A stretch of DNA of 64,000 nucleotides from Lachnospiraceae bacterium UBA3316 (lineage in GTDB: Bacteria > Bacillota > Clostridia > Lachnospirales > Lachnospiraceae): the NCBI GenBank assembly GCA_002361955.1, contig DESK01000010.1, positions 86,401 to 150,400 on the forward strand, in the 5' to 3' direction. Shown here piece after piece: positions 17,898 to 27,344 of this stretch. A program made the position numbers and the translations under genes. Under the pieces are notes generated by a model. The model was not told the origin of the DNA. It saw nothing but the letters and a program-made list of their open reading frames with translations, and did not search any database. Positions within the stretch are counted from its first letter, which is position 1. Every line of letters starts with the position of its first letter.

Positions 17898-20800
17898 ATG
17901 AGACGAAGTCTATGGAAACGGGCTGTCGGCCTGGTGCTGGCCTCTGTGCTGGCATTCACCGGAATGCCTGCGGCAGGCTTGGCAGCAGAAGCATCCGGGG
18001 AGACAAACATTGCCGGGCAGTGCGCGATCACTGTGCCGTCTGCACAGCATCCGGCAGAAAATATGACGGATGGGGATACATCCACCCTTTGGGTAAATAA
18101 TGGAGCGACATGGCCCTGCACGGCAGAATTTGCCCTGCCGGCCGCAAATACGAAATGCGTAAAAAGGGTGGTGCTGAAATTTGAGCAGGGCCACACGCCC
18201 TGGAGTGTGGAGGTGAGCCTGAAATACGCGTTAAACGGCGTAACCAGCGATCTGGTTACCGTGGAGGGCTCCAGGAAACAGGTAAATTTTGATGATGGGT
18301 ATGCCTATGAATTTACGGTTCCCCAGGCTATGTCGCATCTGTATGTGACACTGGATAATCCGCTGAATAATGGAGCGGCGGGAGGCTTCTGGCCGGCTAT
18401 CGCTGAGGTGGAGATCTATATCGACAATGAAGCGGAAGAGGAGATCGTCCTGAAGAATCTTGCGGAAAAGGTATCCCTGGATGCCAGTGTGGATACGGAA
18501 GAAAACCGCGGGAAGATTACGGACGGTGATGACGCCACGGCTGCCCCCCTGTACAGGAAAACCCTTGGAGCCATGGATCCGGGGGAGGAAGCGTATGTGG
18601 AGACGAGCTTCAGGGTCAACCAGAAGATACGGAAAATCACTCTGGCAATGGCCCAGGACGATACAGGAGCCCGGTACAGCTATACGCTCTATGGAAAAAT
18701 GAAGGGAATCCAGGCTTACGAGAAGCTGACGGAAGGCACCGTGGGTACGGGGGCAGCTGACAGAAAGGCGGAGATCCTGGCCAGTGAGATCGAAGAGGAT
18801 GTAAAGGAGATTTCCTGCGAGTCGGTGAAGGCAGTATTCCAGGCGGCCAATGAGGCGGCGAAAAATACCATACCGAAGCTGGCGGATTTCCAGGTGCTGG
18901 CAAACCAGGCGTCCATCGTGGAAGCCGATACGGAAAATATCGCCTGGGAGACGAAAGATATTCACGCAAATTATAACCAGGACACAGTGGGAAGGATTGT
19001 TGACGGAAACACAAAGAATACCTGGACAGCCAAACAGTATCCGGCCTACGTGGATATCGGGCTGGACGGGGAGTACAGCCTGGATGAAGTGGAGGTTTAT
19101 ACACCTTCCGCCGGTTATTCCCAGTATTCTATTTATTACAGCAGCGATGGCCAAAATTACGCAAAGCTGGCGGAAAAGACAGGCAGGGAATCTTGCCCGG
19201 AGACAGGGGAGGTGTATGACGCAGGGCAGGTAAAGGCAAGCAGTGTGCGCATTCTCCTGGAGTATCATTCTGAGAACGAGAAAGCAGTTTTAAATGAGGT
19301 GCGGATCAAAGGAAAACGAGTAGGCGACAGGAAAGAGGCGGCGTTTATTCCTCCCGTATCCTATACAGAATCTGACTATGACACGGCAGTCACGGCGGAG
19401 GACACGATTCAGGAGGTACAGGGAATCGTCAGCAGAAACCTTGGGGAGGCCTATAGGGACTGGTTTGATTTCGTGCTTGGCCAAGAGGCGGAGTTTGACT
19501 ATTTTGAACTGGAAGACGGGGCAAACGGAAAGATCCGCATCACAGGAAATGACGGCGTATCCCTGGCGACAGGCTTAAATCATTACCTGAAATATTATTG
19601 CGGTGCATCCATCACCCAGGTGGGAAATCAGGTGAAGATGCCGAAATCGCCGGTTGCTGTGGGAACGAAGGTTCATAAGGAATGCAAAGTTCCTGTGCGT
19701 TATGCCTACAACTACTGCACCATGTCCTATTCCATGGCTTTCTGGGGAGAGGACGAGTGGAGAAAGGAGCTTGACTGGCTTGCCTTAAACGGCGTAAACC
19801 TGGTGCTTGACGTTACAGGCCAGGAAGAGGTCTGGAGACAGTTTTTGGAGACGTTGGGCTACAGCCATCAGCAGGTGAAAGATTATATCGCGGGCCCGGC
19901 CTATTATGCCTGGGCATATATGGCAAACCTTTCCGGCTACGGAGGCCCGGTGCATGACAACTGGTTTGCCGACAGGACAGAGCTTGCCAGAAAGAATCAG
20001 CTCATTATGAGAAAGCTTGGAATGCAGCCCGCCCTTCAGGGATACAGCGGTATGGTTCCCACCGATGTGGCGCAGGTAGCTTCCGGTGAATATGCCCTGA
20101 ACACAAGTGACGTGATCGCTCAGGGGCTCTGGTGCGCTTTCCAGCGGCCCTATATGCTGCGCACGACCAGTGACGCTTATAAGAAGTACGCGGCGCTGTT
20201 CTATGAGTGCCAGAAAAATGTGTACGGGGATGTGACGGACTATTATGCTACGGATCCTTTCCATGAGGGAGGAAATACAGGAGGCATGAACACGGCGGAT
20301 GTGAGCCGGTACACGCTGAAAGCGATGATGGATTACGATCCGAATGCGGTGTGGGTAATTCAGTCCTGGCAGGGAAATCCCACCAACGGATTGCTTTCCG
20401 GCCTGGAGGGAAACAGAGACCATGCCCTGATCCTGGATCTGTACGCAGAGAAGACTCCCCACTGGAATGAGACAAATCCCAACGCGTACGGCGGAGGAAA
20501 CTTTGCGAATACACCCTTTGTGTACTGTATGCTGAATAACTTCGGAGGCAGGATGGGCCTTCATGGACATATGGATAATTTGGTGGAAGGCGTGATACAG
20601 GCGGCCAACACTTCGCCGGTGATGAGCGGTGTAGGTATTACGCCTGAGGGTTCCCAGAATAATCCGGTGCTCTACGACCTTCTTTTTGAAACGGTATGGT
20701 GCGACGACGCCAGCAAGCCCTTGGAGAAAATCGATACCTCCTGGTGGCTGAGAGAGTACGCAAAGAGACGCTACGGCGGCGAGAGTGAAAATGCTTACCA

Positions 20801-22991
20801 GGCGATGCTGATTTTGGAGAACACCGTTTACAAGGCATCTCTCAATATGCTGGGACAGGGCGCTCCGGAGTCCTATGTCAATGCGCGTCCGTCCACAAGC
20901 ATCGGCGCTGCCTCGACCTGGGGGAACGCGGTGATCAGCTACGATATGGCAGACCTTGAGAAGGCGGCAGGACTCCTGTTAAAGGAGTATGACAAATTTA
21001 AAGAGAGCGACGGATATCTCTATGATGTGGCGGATATTTTAAAACAGGTGCTGTCAAACACGGCCCAGGTCTACCACGGCACGATGGTAAGCGCCTTGGA
21101 AGCGGGAGATTTGGATGCGTTTACAAAGGCCTCCGACAAATTCCTGGCCTTGATTGACAAGGTGGAGAAGGTGCTGGGTACGAGAAAAGAGTTCCTTCTG
21201 GGCACCTGGGTAGGCATGGCAGAGAGAATGGCAGAGGGGACAGACGATTTCACAAAGGATCTGTACGAGTTTAACGCAAAGTCGCTGGTGACCACCTGGG
21301 GCGGATATCCCCAGTGTGAGACGGGCGGATTGAAGGATTACTCCAACCGCCAGTGGGCCGGATTGACAAAAGATTACTATAAACAGCGCTGGAGTATGTG
21401 GATTGACCAGAAGAAGGCGGAGCTTGCGGGAGAGAGCGCCGGCAGGATCAACTGGTTTGAGTTTGAATGGGCCTGGGCCAGGGCGAACACAGAGTACACA
21501 ACAGAGGCTTCCGGCGAGGATCTGAAGGCTCTCGGCCTGGATATCCTGAAAAATTACAGCGCGGGCGGTGCGGCCTCTGGGGACGCCGACGACTACCCGG
21601 CAGAGAATACAAGGCTCAAAGAAGCAGGAAGTGAAGAGACGAGCAGCGAAGACGGCAGCGCGGCAAATGTACTGGACGGTGACAGGGGCACGATCTGGCA
21701 TACCAGGTACTCCGGCGGCAATGACAAGGAGTCTTATGACAATCATTACCTTGTGTTTGAATTAAAGGAAGAGACGGAGATTGCGGGGCTTCGCTATTTG
21801 CCGAGGCAGGATACCAGCTCTAACGGAACTGTGACAGGCTATCAGATCTATGTGAGCACAGACGGAACCGATTACACCTTGGCGGCGGAAGGAAGATGGA
21901 GCTCCGACAGAACCTGGAAGCTGGCTTCTTTCGCAGAGGCGAAAAGGGCTAAATATGTCAAATTTGTGGTAACTTCCTCTGTGTGCAACAACGGGATCTT
22001 CTCAAGCGCTGCGGAAATCAGGCTTACCGTGCCGCCGCGCCTGGTGACAGACATCCAGCTGACGGCAGACAAAACGGAGCTTAAGGTGGGTGAGACACTG
22101 CAGCTTCACGCGAAAGTCCTTCCGGAAGACGCTTCGGACGGGAGCGTGAGCTGGATATCCGAAAACCAGGGGATTGCTTTTGTGGATGAGGACGGCCTGG
22201 TGACGGCAAAGGCAGAGGGAAGCGTTACCATCCGGGCGGAGGCCAGGGATGAAAGCGGCGTAAGCGGGCAGATCACCCTGCGTGTCATAAAAGACAGAAC
22301 GAAGGAGGAAGCAGCGGCGGAAGCCCTCAGAGAACAGCTTGGCCGTTCATCCTCCGGAAAGAAGGAGGCAGACTATACGGAAGCCAGCTGGAAGGCCTAC
22401 AGGGCTGCCCTGGACCGCGCGGAGAAGGTTCTGGCAAACCCGGAGGCGTCCTTAGAGGACATCCTGTCGGCGGGGGAGGCTGTAAAGAAAGCGGAGGCCG
22501 CCCTTCAGAAAAAGCCTGTGGACAATGGGACACCCGTTCCCGAAAAGCCGCTGCCTAAGGTGGGAAGCACCTACAAGACAAGTGCCCTGTGGTATAAGGT
22601 TACGGCTTCAAGTACGTCGAAAAAGACGGTGGCGGTGCAAAAGCCTGTAAAGAAGGCCTCCAGGATTGTGATACCTGATACGATTACGATCGAAGGCTAT
22701 GTCTATAAAGTGACGGAGATCGCGCCTAAGGCATTCCGGAAAAGCGTGAAGGTTTCGCAGGTAGTGATCGGGAAAAACGTGACAAAAATCGGCAAACAGG
22801 CTTTCGACGGCTGTAAGAAGCTGAAGAAGGCTACAGTGAAGGCGGTGAAACTGAAAACCATCGGTAAGTGGGCGTTCCGCGGCATCTACAAAAAAGCTAA
22901 GATCACTGTGCCAAAGAAAAAGTATAAAGCGTACGCGAAGCTTATCAAAAAGGCCAAGACGGCGGGAAGCGTAAAGATCTTAAAAAAGTAA
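17898..22991 (+). CDS. Secreted GH89-type alpha-N-acetylglucosaminidase, multi-domain
   Basis: 1697-aa exported enzyme predicted to cleave terminal alpha-linked GlcNAc, as found on gastric-type mucin and heparan sulfate. ATG at 17898 follows AAAGGAGG with 7-nt spacing; signal peptide about 1-30. Three coagulation factor 5/8-like (CBM32-type) beta domains lead (about 30-470). The GH89 region spans about 480-1220 (VRYAYNYCTMSYSMAFW); likely catalytic pair Glu790 (FHEGGN) and Glu851 (LYAEKTPHW). After it come a CBM32-like domain (1236-1375), a BIG2 Ig-like domain (1378-1460), a FIVAR-like domain (1470-1535) and a basic LRR_5-like end (1545-1697). Substrate is inferred from family and from the neighbouring fucosidase. 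Confidence 0.9.
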   Translation: MRRSLWKRAVGLVLASVLAFTGMPAAGLAAEASGETNIAGQCAITVPSAQHPAENMTDGDTSTLWVNNGATWPCTAEFALPAANTKCVKRVVLKFEQGHTPWSVEVSLKYALNGVTSDLVTVEGSRKQVNFDDGYAYEFTVPQAMSHLYVTLDNPLNNGAAGGFWPAIAEVEIYIDNEAEEEIVLKNLAEKVSLDASVDTEENRGKITDGDDATAAPLYRKTLGAMDPGEEAYVETSFRVNQKIRKITLAMAQDDTGARYSYTLYGKMKGIQAYEKLTEGTVGTGAADRKAEILASEIEEDVKEISCESVKAVFQAANEAAKNTIPKLADFQVLANQASIVEADTENIAWETKDIHANYNQDTVGRIVDGNTKNTWTAKQYPAYVDIGLDGEYSLDEVEVYTPSAGYSQYSIYYSSDGQNYAKLAEKTGRESCPETGEVYDAGQVKASSVRILLEYHSENEKAVLNEVRIKGKRVGDRKEAAFIPPVSYTESDYDTAVTAEDTIQEVQGIVSRNLGEAYRDWFDFVLGQEAEFDYFELEDGANGKIRITGNDGVSLATGLNHYLKYYCGASITQVGNQVKMPKSPVAVGTKVHKECKVPVRYAYNYCTMSYSMAFWGEDEWRKELDWLALNGVNLVLDVTGQEEVWRQFLETLGYSHQQVKDYIAGPAYYAWAYMANLSGYGGPVHDNWFADRTELARKNQLIMRKLGMQPALQGYSGMVPTDVAQVASGEYALNTSDVIAQGLWCAFQRPYMLRTTSDAYKKYAALFYECQKNVYGDVTDYYATDPFHEGGNTGGMNTADVSRYTLKAMMDYDPNAVWVIQSWQGNPTNGLLSGLEGNRDHALILDLYAEKTPHWNETNPNAYGGGNFANTPFVYCMLNNFGGRMGLHGHMDNLVEGVIQAANTSPVMSGVGITPEGSQNNPVLYDLLFETVWCDDASKPLEKIDTSWWLREYAKRRYGGESENAYQAMLILENTVYKASLNMLGQGAPESYVNARPSTSIGAASTWGNAVISYDMADLEKAAGLLLKEYDKFKESDGYLYDVADILKQVLSNTAQVYHGTMVSALEAGDLDAFTKASDKFLALIDKVEKVLGTRKEFLLGTWVGMAERMAEGTDDFTKDLYEFNAKSLVTTWGGYPQCETGGLKDYSNRQWAGLTKDYYKQRWSMWIDQKKAELAGESAGRINWFEFEWAWARANTEYTTEASGEDLKALGLDILKNYSAGGAASGDADDYPAENTRLKEAGSEETSSEDGSAANVLDGDRGTIWHTRYSGGNDKESYDNHYLVFELKEETEIAGLRYLPRQDTSSNGTVTGYQIYVSTDGTDYTLAAEGRWSSDRTWKLASFAEAKRAKYVKFVVTSSVCNNGIFSSAAEIRLTVPPRLVTDIQLTADKTELKVGETLQLHAKVLPEDASDGSVSWISENQGIAFVDEDGLVTAKAEGSVTIRAEARDESGVSGQITLRVIKDRTKEEAAAEALREQLGRSSSGKKEADYTEASWKAYRAALDRAEKVLANPEASLEDILSAGEAVKKAEAALQKKPVDNGTPVPEKPLPKVGSTYKTSALWYKVTASSTSKKTVAVQKPVKKASRIVIPDTITIEGYVYKVTEIAPKAFRKSVKVSQVVIGKNVTKIGKQAFDGCKKLKKATVKAVKLKTIGKWAFRGIYKKAKITVPKKKYKAYAKLIKKAKTAGSVKILKK

Positions 22992-23018
22992 AACAGCCTG
23001 AAGAATGAGGCAGAGACG

Positions 23019-23048
23019 ACCGGCGCAGGGATTATTCCCTGCGCCGGT
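23019..23048 (+). terminator. Terminator between convergent GH89 and hisJ-like genes
   Basis: Perfect 12-bp GC-rich stem (23019-23030 with 23037-23048), loop ATTATT, flanked by AA and TT. Serves the GH89 gene; the minus-strand gene ends at its edge. Confidence 0.75.
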
Positions 23049-23849
23049 TTAAAGCTTGATAAATTCCGGTTTCCTGTTCCGGAAAACCGTATAGTACCGG
23101 AAACCGCAGGACAAAAGCAGGTCCCGTACCCTGTGAAAATCATAGGCTAGATGCTCAGGGGCATGGCCGTCGCTTCCGACGGTGACGATCTCGCCTCCGA
23201 GCTGCCGGTAGCGCCTGAGAATATCGGGGTGAGGATTTGGGGCGCCCAGGCCGTATTTGTACCCGGCCGTGTTCAGCTCTAGGCCTACGCCGTGGTCTAT
23301 GAGAGCCTCCAGGGCGTCGTCGATCTCGTCCCGGTATGTTTCATAGGAATAAAAGGCATTCCGGCTGGGGCCGTACCGCACCACATAGTCTAAATGTCCG
23401 TAGACATCGATGTCGGAGAAAGCTTCCAGATTTTCCCGGACTGTTTGAAAATACTCACGGTAACAGTCCTCCTCCCTTCGGCCTTCATAGAAGGAAGGAT
23501 AGTAAGGGTCTGCCCCGTGTACCGTATGGGAGGAACCGATCACAAAATCAAACTTCCAGTTTTTTACACAGGCGGAAAGCATTTCTGCCAGAGAGGGCGT
23601 AAGCCCCAGTTCAATGCCAAAGAGCAGCTCCATGCTGTCACTGTACAGGGCGCGGTAGCGTTCCAGCTCCGCTTTATAGGCGGAAAGATCTGTCACAAAC
23701 TCCAGGCCATCGGCTACATAGCCGTAATCGACATGTTCTGTAAAACACATGGAAGTAAGCCCCAGGCGGATGCCCTCCTCGATCATGGCTGCCATGGGAG
23801 CGGAGGAGTCCGCGGAAAATGAGGAATGGATATGAAAATCTGTTTTCAG
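23049..23849 (-). CDS. hisJ: PHP-family phosphatase, histidinol-phosphatase HisJ-like
   Basis: 266-aa metal-dependent phosphatase of the PHP fold, probably dephosphorylating histidinol phosphate. Metal-site motifs: DFHIHSSFSADSS at the N terminus, TEHVDYGY, GSSHTVHG, DVYGHLDYV and VGSDGHAPEHL at the C terminus. The first ATG in frame (23795) would delete the HxH motif, so the start must lie upstream. A CTG at 23849 preceded by AAGAAGGG gives the expected N terminus; the exact non-ATG codon is uncertain. No other histidine genes are in the window. A broader phosphoesterase role remains possible. Confidence 0.8.
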   Translation of the reverse strand: MKTDFHIHSSFSADSSAPMAAMIEEGIRLGLTSMCFTEHVDYGYVADGLEFVTDLSAYKAELERYRALYSDSMELLFGIELGLTPSLAEMLSACVKNWKFDFVIGSSHTVHGADPYYPSFYEGRREEDCYREYFQTVRENLEAFSDIDVYGHLDYVVRYGPSRNAFYSYETYRDEIDDALEALIDHGVGLELNTAGYKYGLGAPNPHPDILRRYRQLGGEIVTVGSDGHAPEHLAYDFHRVRDLLLSCGFRYYTVFRNRKPEFIKL

Positions 23850-23974
23850 AGAAATCCCTTCTTTCTATCGATTGTATAAAAGCATCTGCTTCGGTCTATC
23901 ATAATAGAAAATTTGCCAAAAGTCCATAGGAGCAGCTCGGTAACATAAAAGAATTATAAATTTGCATTTTTCAC

Positions 23975-24003
23975 TTGAATTTTTAGGACAAATTAGGTAA
24001 AAT
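23975..24003 (+). promoter_or_regulatory. Probable sigma-A promoter of gap
   Basis: TTGAAT (23975-23980), 17 nt, TAAAAT (23998-24003), in AT-rich DNA. Leader about 96 nt, containing a small CGGCA/TGCCG hairpin near 24053. Confidence 0.65.
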
Positions 24004-24105
24004 GGCTTATAGGTTGATGTTTCTTTAACAAACTATTGAAACACACAAATAATCGGCAGTATTTGCCGCCGGTTAAAATATTTCATTCTTAGGAGGAATA
24101 AAATC

Positions 24106-25119
24106 ATGGCAGTAAAAGTAGCAATCAACGGTTTTGGACGTATTGGACGTCTTGCATTCAGACAGATGTTTGGCGCAGAGGGTTATGAAGTAGTTGCAAT
24201 CAACGATTTAACATCCCCGAAGATGCTGGCTCACTTATTAAAATATGATTCATCTCAGGGAAAATACGCTCTGGCTGACACTGTTTCCGCAGGCGAGGAC
24301 TCCATCACAGTTGATGGCAAAGAGATCAAGATCTATGCATTCCCGGATGCAAACAACTGCCCGTGGGGTGAGCTTGGTGTTGATGTAGTTCTGGAGTGCT
24401 CCGGATTCTACACCTCCAAGGCAAAAGCACAGGCTCATATCAATGCAGGCGCTCGTAAGGTTGTTATCTCTGCTCCGGCAGGAAACGATCTTCCGACTAT
24501 CGTTTACAATGTAAACCACGAGACACTGAAGGCAGACGATACCATCATTTCTGCAGCTTCCTGTACAACAAACTGCCTGGCACCGATGGCAAAGGCTCTG
24601 AACGACCTGGCTCCGATCAAGTCCGGTATCATGTGCACAATCCACGCTTACACAGGCGACCAGATGACTCTGGACGGACCTCAGAGAAAGGGCGATCTGA
24701 GAAGATCACGTGCAGCAGCTGTAAATATCGTTCCGAACAGCACAGGCGCAGCTAAGGCTATCGGTCTGGTTATTCCGGAGCTGAACGGCAAGCTGATCGG
24801 TTCTGCACAGCGTGTACCGACCCCGACAGGTTCTACCACGATCCTTACAGCAGTTGTAGAAGGCAACGTAACAGTTGACCAGATCAATGCAGCAATGAAG
24901 GCAGCTTCAAACGAGTCCTTTGGCTACAACACAGATGAGATCGTATCCAGCGATATCGTTGGTATGAGATTCGGTTCTTTGTTCGATTCTACACAGACCA
25001 TGGTTCTGCCGTTAGAGAATGGCACAACCGAGGTTCAGGTTGTTTCCTGGTACGACAACGAGAACTCTTACACAAGCCAGATGGTTCGTACAATCAAGTT
25101 CTTCTCAGAGTTAGCATAA
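24106..25119 (+). CDS. gap: Glyceraldehyde-3-phosphate dehydrogenase
   Basis: 337-aa NAD-dependent glycolytic enzyme. Rossmann motif INGFGRIGR at the N terminus; catalytic Cys153 in SAASCTTNCLAPM; the SWYDNENSY segment near the C terminus is complete. Codon choice is strongly biased to few codons, as in highly expressed genes. Own promoter upstream and an attenuating terminator before pgk. First gene of a gap-pgk-tpiA cluster. Confidence 0.98.
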   Translation: MAVKVAINGFGRIGRLAFRQMFGAEGYEVVAINDLTSPKMLAHLLKYDSSQGKYALADTVSAGEDSITVDGKEIKIYAFPDANNCPWGELGVDVVLECSGFYTSKAKAQAHINAGARKVVISAPAGNDLPTIVYNVNHETLKADDTIISAASCTTNCLAPMAKALNDLAPIKSGIMCTIHAYTGDQMTLDGPQRKGDLRRSRAAAVNIVPNSTGAAKAIGLVIPELNGKLIGSAQRVPTPTGSTTILTAVVEGNVTVDQINAAMKAASNESFGYNTDEIVSSDIVGMRFGSLFDSTQTMVLPLENGTTEVQVVSWYDNENSYTSQMVRTIKFFSELA

Positions 25120-25146
25120 TTTTAAATATCTTTAAGAAGATCCAAA

Positions 25147-25185
25147 AAGGGTCCGGTCTGATTGGGCCGGGCCCTTAATATTTTA
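25147..25185 (+). terminator. gap-pgk intergenic terminator
   Basis: Stem 25147-25156 with 25167-25176 (one G-U pair), then TTAATATTTTATTTT. Likely leaky, giving more gap than pgk transcript. Confidence 0.75.
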
Positions 25186-25203
25186 TTTTAAGGAGGCAAA
25201 GTA

Positions 25204-26409
25204 ATGCTCAACAAGAAATCAGTAGACGATATCAATGTAAAAGGCCAGAAAGTCCTGGTAAGATGCGATTTCAACGTTCCTTTAAAAGAAGGAAAGATCA
25301 CAGACGAGAACCGTCTGGTAGCAGCTCTTCCCACGATCAAGAAGCTGATCGCTGACGGCGGAAAGGTGATCCTTTGTTCCCATCTTGGAAAACCCAAGGG
25401 AGAGCCGAAGCCTGAGCTTTCTTTAGCTCCTGTGGCAGCACGCCTGTCAGAGCTTCTGGGACAGAAAGTAAAATTCGCGGCAGATCCTGAGGTAGTAGGC
25501 CCCAACGCAAAGGCAGCCGTTGAAGCTATGAAGGACGGCGAGGTAGTTCTTCTTGAGAATACCCGTTACCGTGCAGAGGAGACAAAGAACGGTGAGGCAT
25601 TCAGCAAGGAACTGGCTTCCTTATGTGATGTAGTCGTAAATGACGCATTTGGTACCGCTCACAGGGCGCACTGCTCAAACGTAGGCGTTACACAGTTCGT
25701 GGATACTGCAGTAGTGGGTTATCTGATGCAGAAAGAGATCGATTTCCTGGGCAATGCCGTAAATAATCCGGAGAGGCCTTTCGTAGCGATCCTTGGCGGC
25801 GCTAAGGTAGCTGACAAGCTGAACGTAATCAACAATCTGCTGGAGAAGTGCGACACACTGATCATCGGCGGCGGTATGGCATACACCTTCCTGAAGGCAC
25901 AGGGGAAGGAAGTTGGAAAGTCCCTGCTGGATGAGTCCAAGATCGATTACTGCAAGGAGATGATCGAAAAGGCTGAGAAGATGGGCAAAAAGCTCCTTCT
26001 TCCGGTAGATGCAGTGGTAGCTGACGGCTTCCCAAGCCCCATTGACGCAGAGATCCAGGTAGAAGTTGTTTCTGCCGATGAGATTCCGGCTGACAAGGAA
26101 GCTTTGGATATCGGACCGGCTACGGCAGCGCTCTACGCAGAGGCAGCCAAGACAGCGAAGACGGTTGTTTGGAATGGACCCATGGGTGTATTTGAGAACC
26201 CGATCCTGGCAAAAGGAACGATCGCAGTGGCAGAGGCTCTGGCAGAGACAGATGCTACGACCATCATCGGCGGCGGCGATTCTGCAGCAGCAGTGAATCA
26301 GCTTGGCTTCGGCGACAAGATGAGCCACATCTCTACAGGCGGCGGCGCATCTCTTGAGTTCCTGGAGGGCAAAGAGCTTCCGGGTGTAGCGGCGGCTAAC
26401 GACAAGTAA
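25204..26409 (+). CDS. pgk: Phosphoglycerate kinase
   Basis: 401-aa enzyme transferring phosphate from 1,3-bisphosphoglycerate to ADP. Family motifs: VLVRCDFNVPLK near the N terminus, LCSHLGKPKG, AFGTAHRAH, and the C-terminal nucleotide site TIIGGGDSAAAV with STGGGASLEFLEG. AAGGAGG before the ATG. Between gap and tpiA. Confidence 0.98.
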   Translation: MLNKKSVDDINVKGQKVLVRCDFNVPLKEGKITDENRLVAALPTIKKLIADGGKVILCSHLGKPKGEPKPELSLAPVAARLSELLGQKVKFAADPEVVGPNAKAAVEAMKDGEVVLLENTRYRAEETKNGEAFSKELASLCDVVVNDAFGTAHRAHCSNVGVTQFVDTAVVGYLMQKEIDFLGNAVNNPERPFVAILGGAKVADKLNVINNLLEKCDTLIIGGGMAYTFLKAQGKEVGKSLLDESKIDYCKEMIEKAEKMGKKLLLPVDAVVADGFPSPIDAEIQVEVVSADEIPADKEALDIGPATAALYAEAAKTAKTVVWNGPMGVFENPILAKGTIAVAEALAETDATTIIGGGDSAAAVNQLGFGDKMSHISTGGGASLEFLEGKELPGVAAANDK

Positions 26410-26434
26410 GATATAGTTTAAGGAGAAAAAAGAA

Positions 26435-27184
26435 ATGGCAAGAAAGAAAATCATTGCAGGTAACTGGAAAATGAACATGACTCCCACCCAGGCAGTTGCT
26501 CTCGTTAACGAGCTGAAGCCTCTGGTGGTAAACGATGAAGTGGATGTAGTATTCTGCGTTCCGGCTATCGATATCATCCCTGTTGTAGAGGCTGCAAAGG
26601 GCTCCAACATTCAGGTGGGCGCTGAAAATATGTACTTTGAGGAGAAGGGCGCGTTCACAGGCGAGATCTCTCCGGCTATGCTCACAGACGCAGGCGTAAA
26701 GTATGTGGTTCTGGGCCATTCTGAGAGAAGAGAGTACTTCGCTGAGACAAACGAGACAGTAAACAAGAAGATGCTGAAAGCTTTTGAGCACGGCATCACA
26801 CCGATTATGTGCTGCGGCGAGACTCTGGAGCAGAGAGAGCAGGGCGTGACGATGGACTTCATCCGTCAGCAGGTAAAGGTTGGCTTCCTGGGCGTAACAG
26901 CGGACCAGGCAAAGACAGCTGTTATCGCTTATGAGCCGATCTGGGCGATCGGTACAGGAAAAACGGCTACGACTGAGCAGGCACAGGAGGTTTGCAAAGG
27001 CATCCGTGAGTGCATTGCTGAGATCTATGATGATGCCACAGCAGCAGAGATCCGTATTCAGTACGGCGGTTCTGTAAATGCGGCTACCGCTCCGGAGCTG
27101 TTCGCGCAGGCGGATATCGACGGCGGCCTGGTAGGCGGCGCGTCTCTGAAGCCTGATTTCGGAAAAATTGTAAATTATAAGTAA
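26435..27184 (+). CDS. tpiA: Triosephosphate isomerase
   Basis: 249-aa TIM-barrel isomerase interconverting dihydroxyacetone phosphate and glyceraldehyde 3-phosphate. The conserved residues are visible in GNWKMNM (Lys), VLGHSERR (His) and AYEPIWAIGTGKTA (catalytic Glu and loop 6), plus the phosphate-binding YGGSV and GGLVGGASL. 25 nt behind pgk, followed by a strong terminator. Confidence 0.98.
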   Translation: MARKKIIAGNWKMNMTPTQAVALVNELKPLVVNDEVDVVFCVPAIDIIPVVEAAKGSNIQVGAENMYFEEKGAFTGEISPAMLTDAGVKYVVLGHSERREYFAETNETVNKKMLKAFEHGITPIMCCGETLEQREQGVTMDFIRQQVKVGFLGVTADQAKTAVIAYEPIWAIGTGKTATTEQAQEVCKGIRECIAEIYDDATAAEIRIQYGGSVNAATAPELFAQADIDGGLVGGASLKPDFGKIVNYK

Positions 27185-27234
27185 GATTGTAACCGAGAGG
27201 GTACGATACAGTTACGTAAGATCATTTACGATCC

Positions 27235-27266
27235 GGGAGGCATACGGTGTTATGCCTCCCTTTTTC
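27235..27266 (+). terminator. Terminator of the gap-pgk-tpiA cluster
   Basis: Perfect stem GGGAGGCATA / TATGCCTCCC with a 6-nt loop (27245-27250), followed by TTTTTCTT. Confidence 0.93.
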
Positions 27267-27344
27267 TTGACATCCGGCTTTGGCGGGCGGTGGGAGACAT
27301 AGCTGTAGCGATAGGTTTCTTTTTGCGAGAAGGAGAGCAAATTT

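Noticed and set aside
27267..27272. TTGACA upstream of hydE as a -35 box
   Set aside because: It overlaps the tpiA terminator tail and no acceptable -10 lies 16-18 nt downstream.
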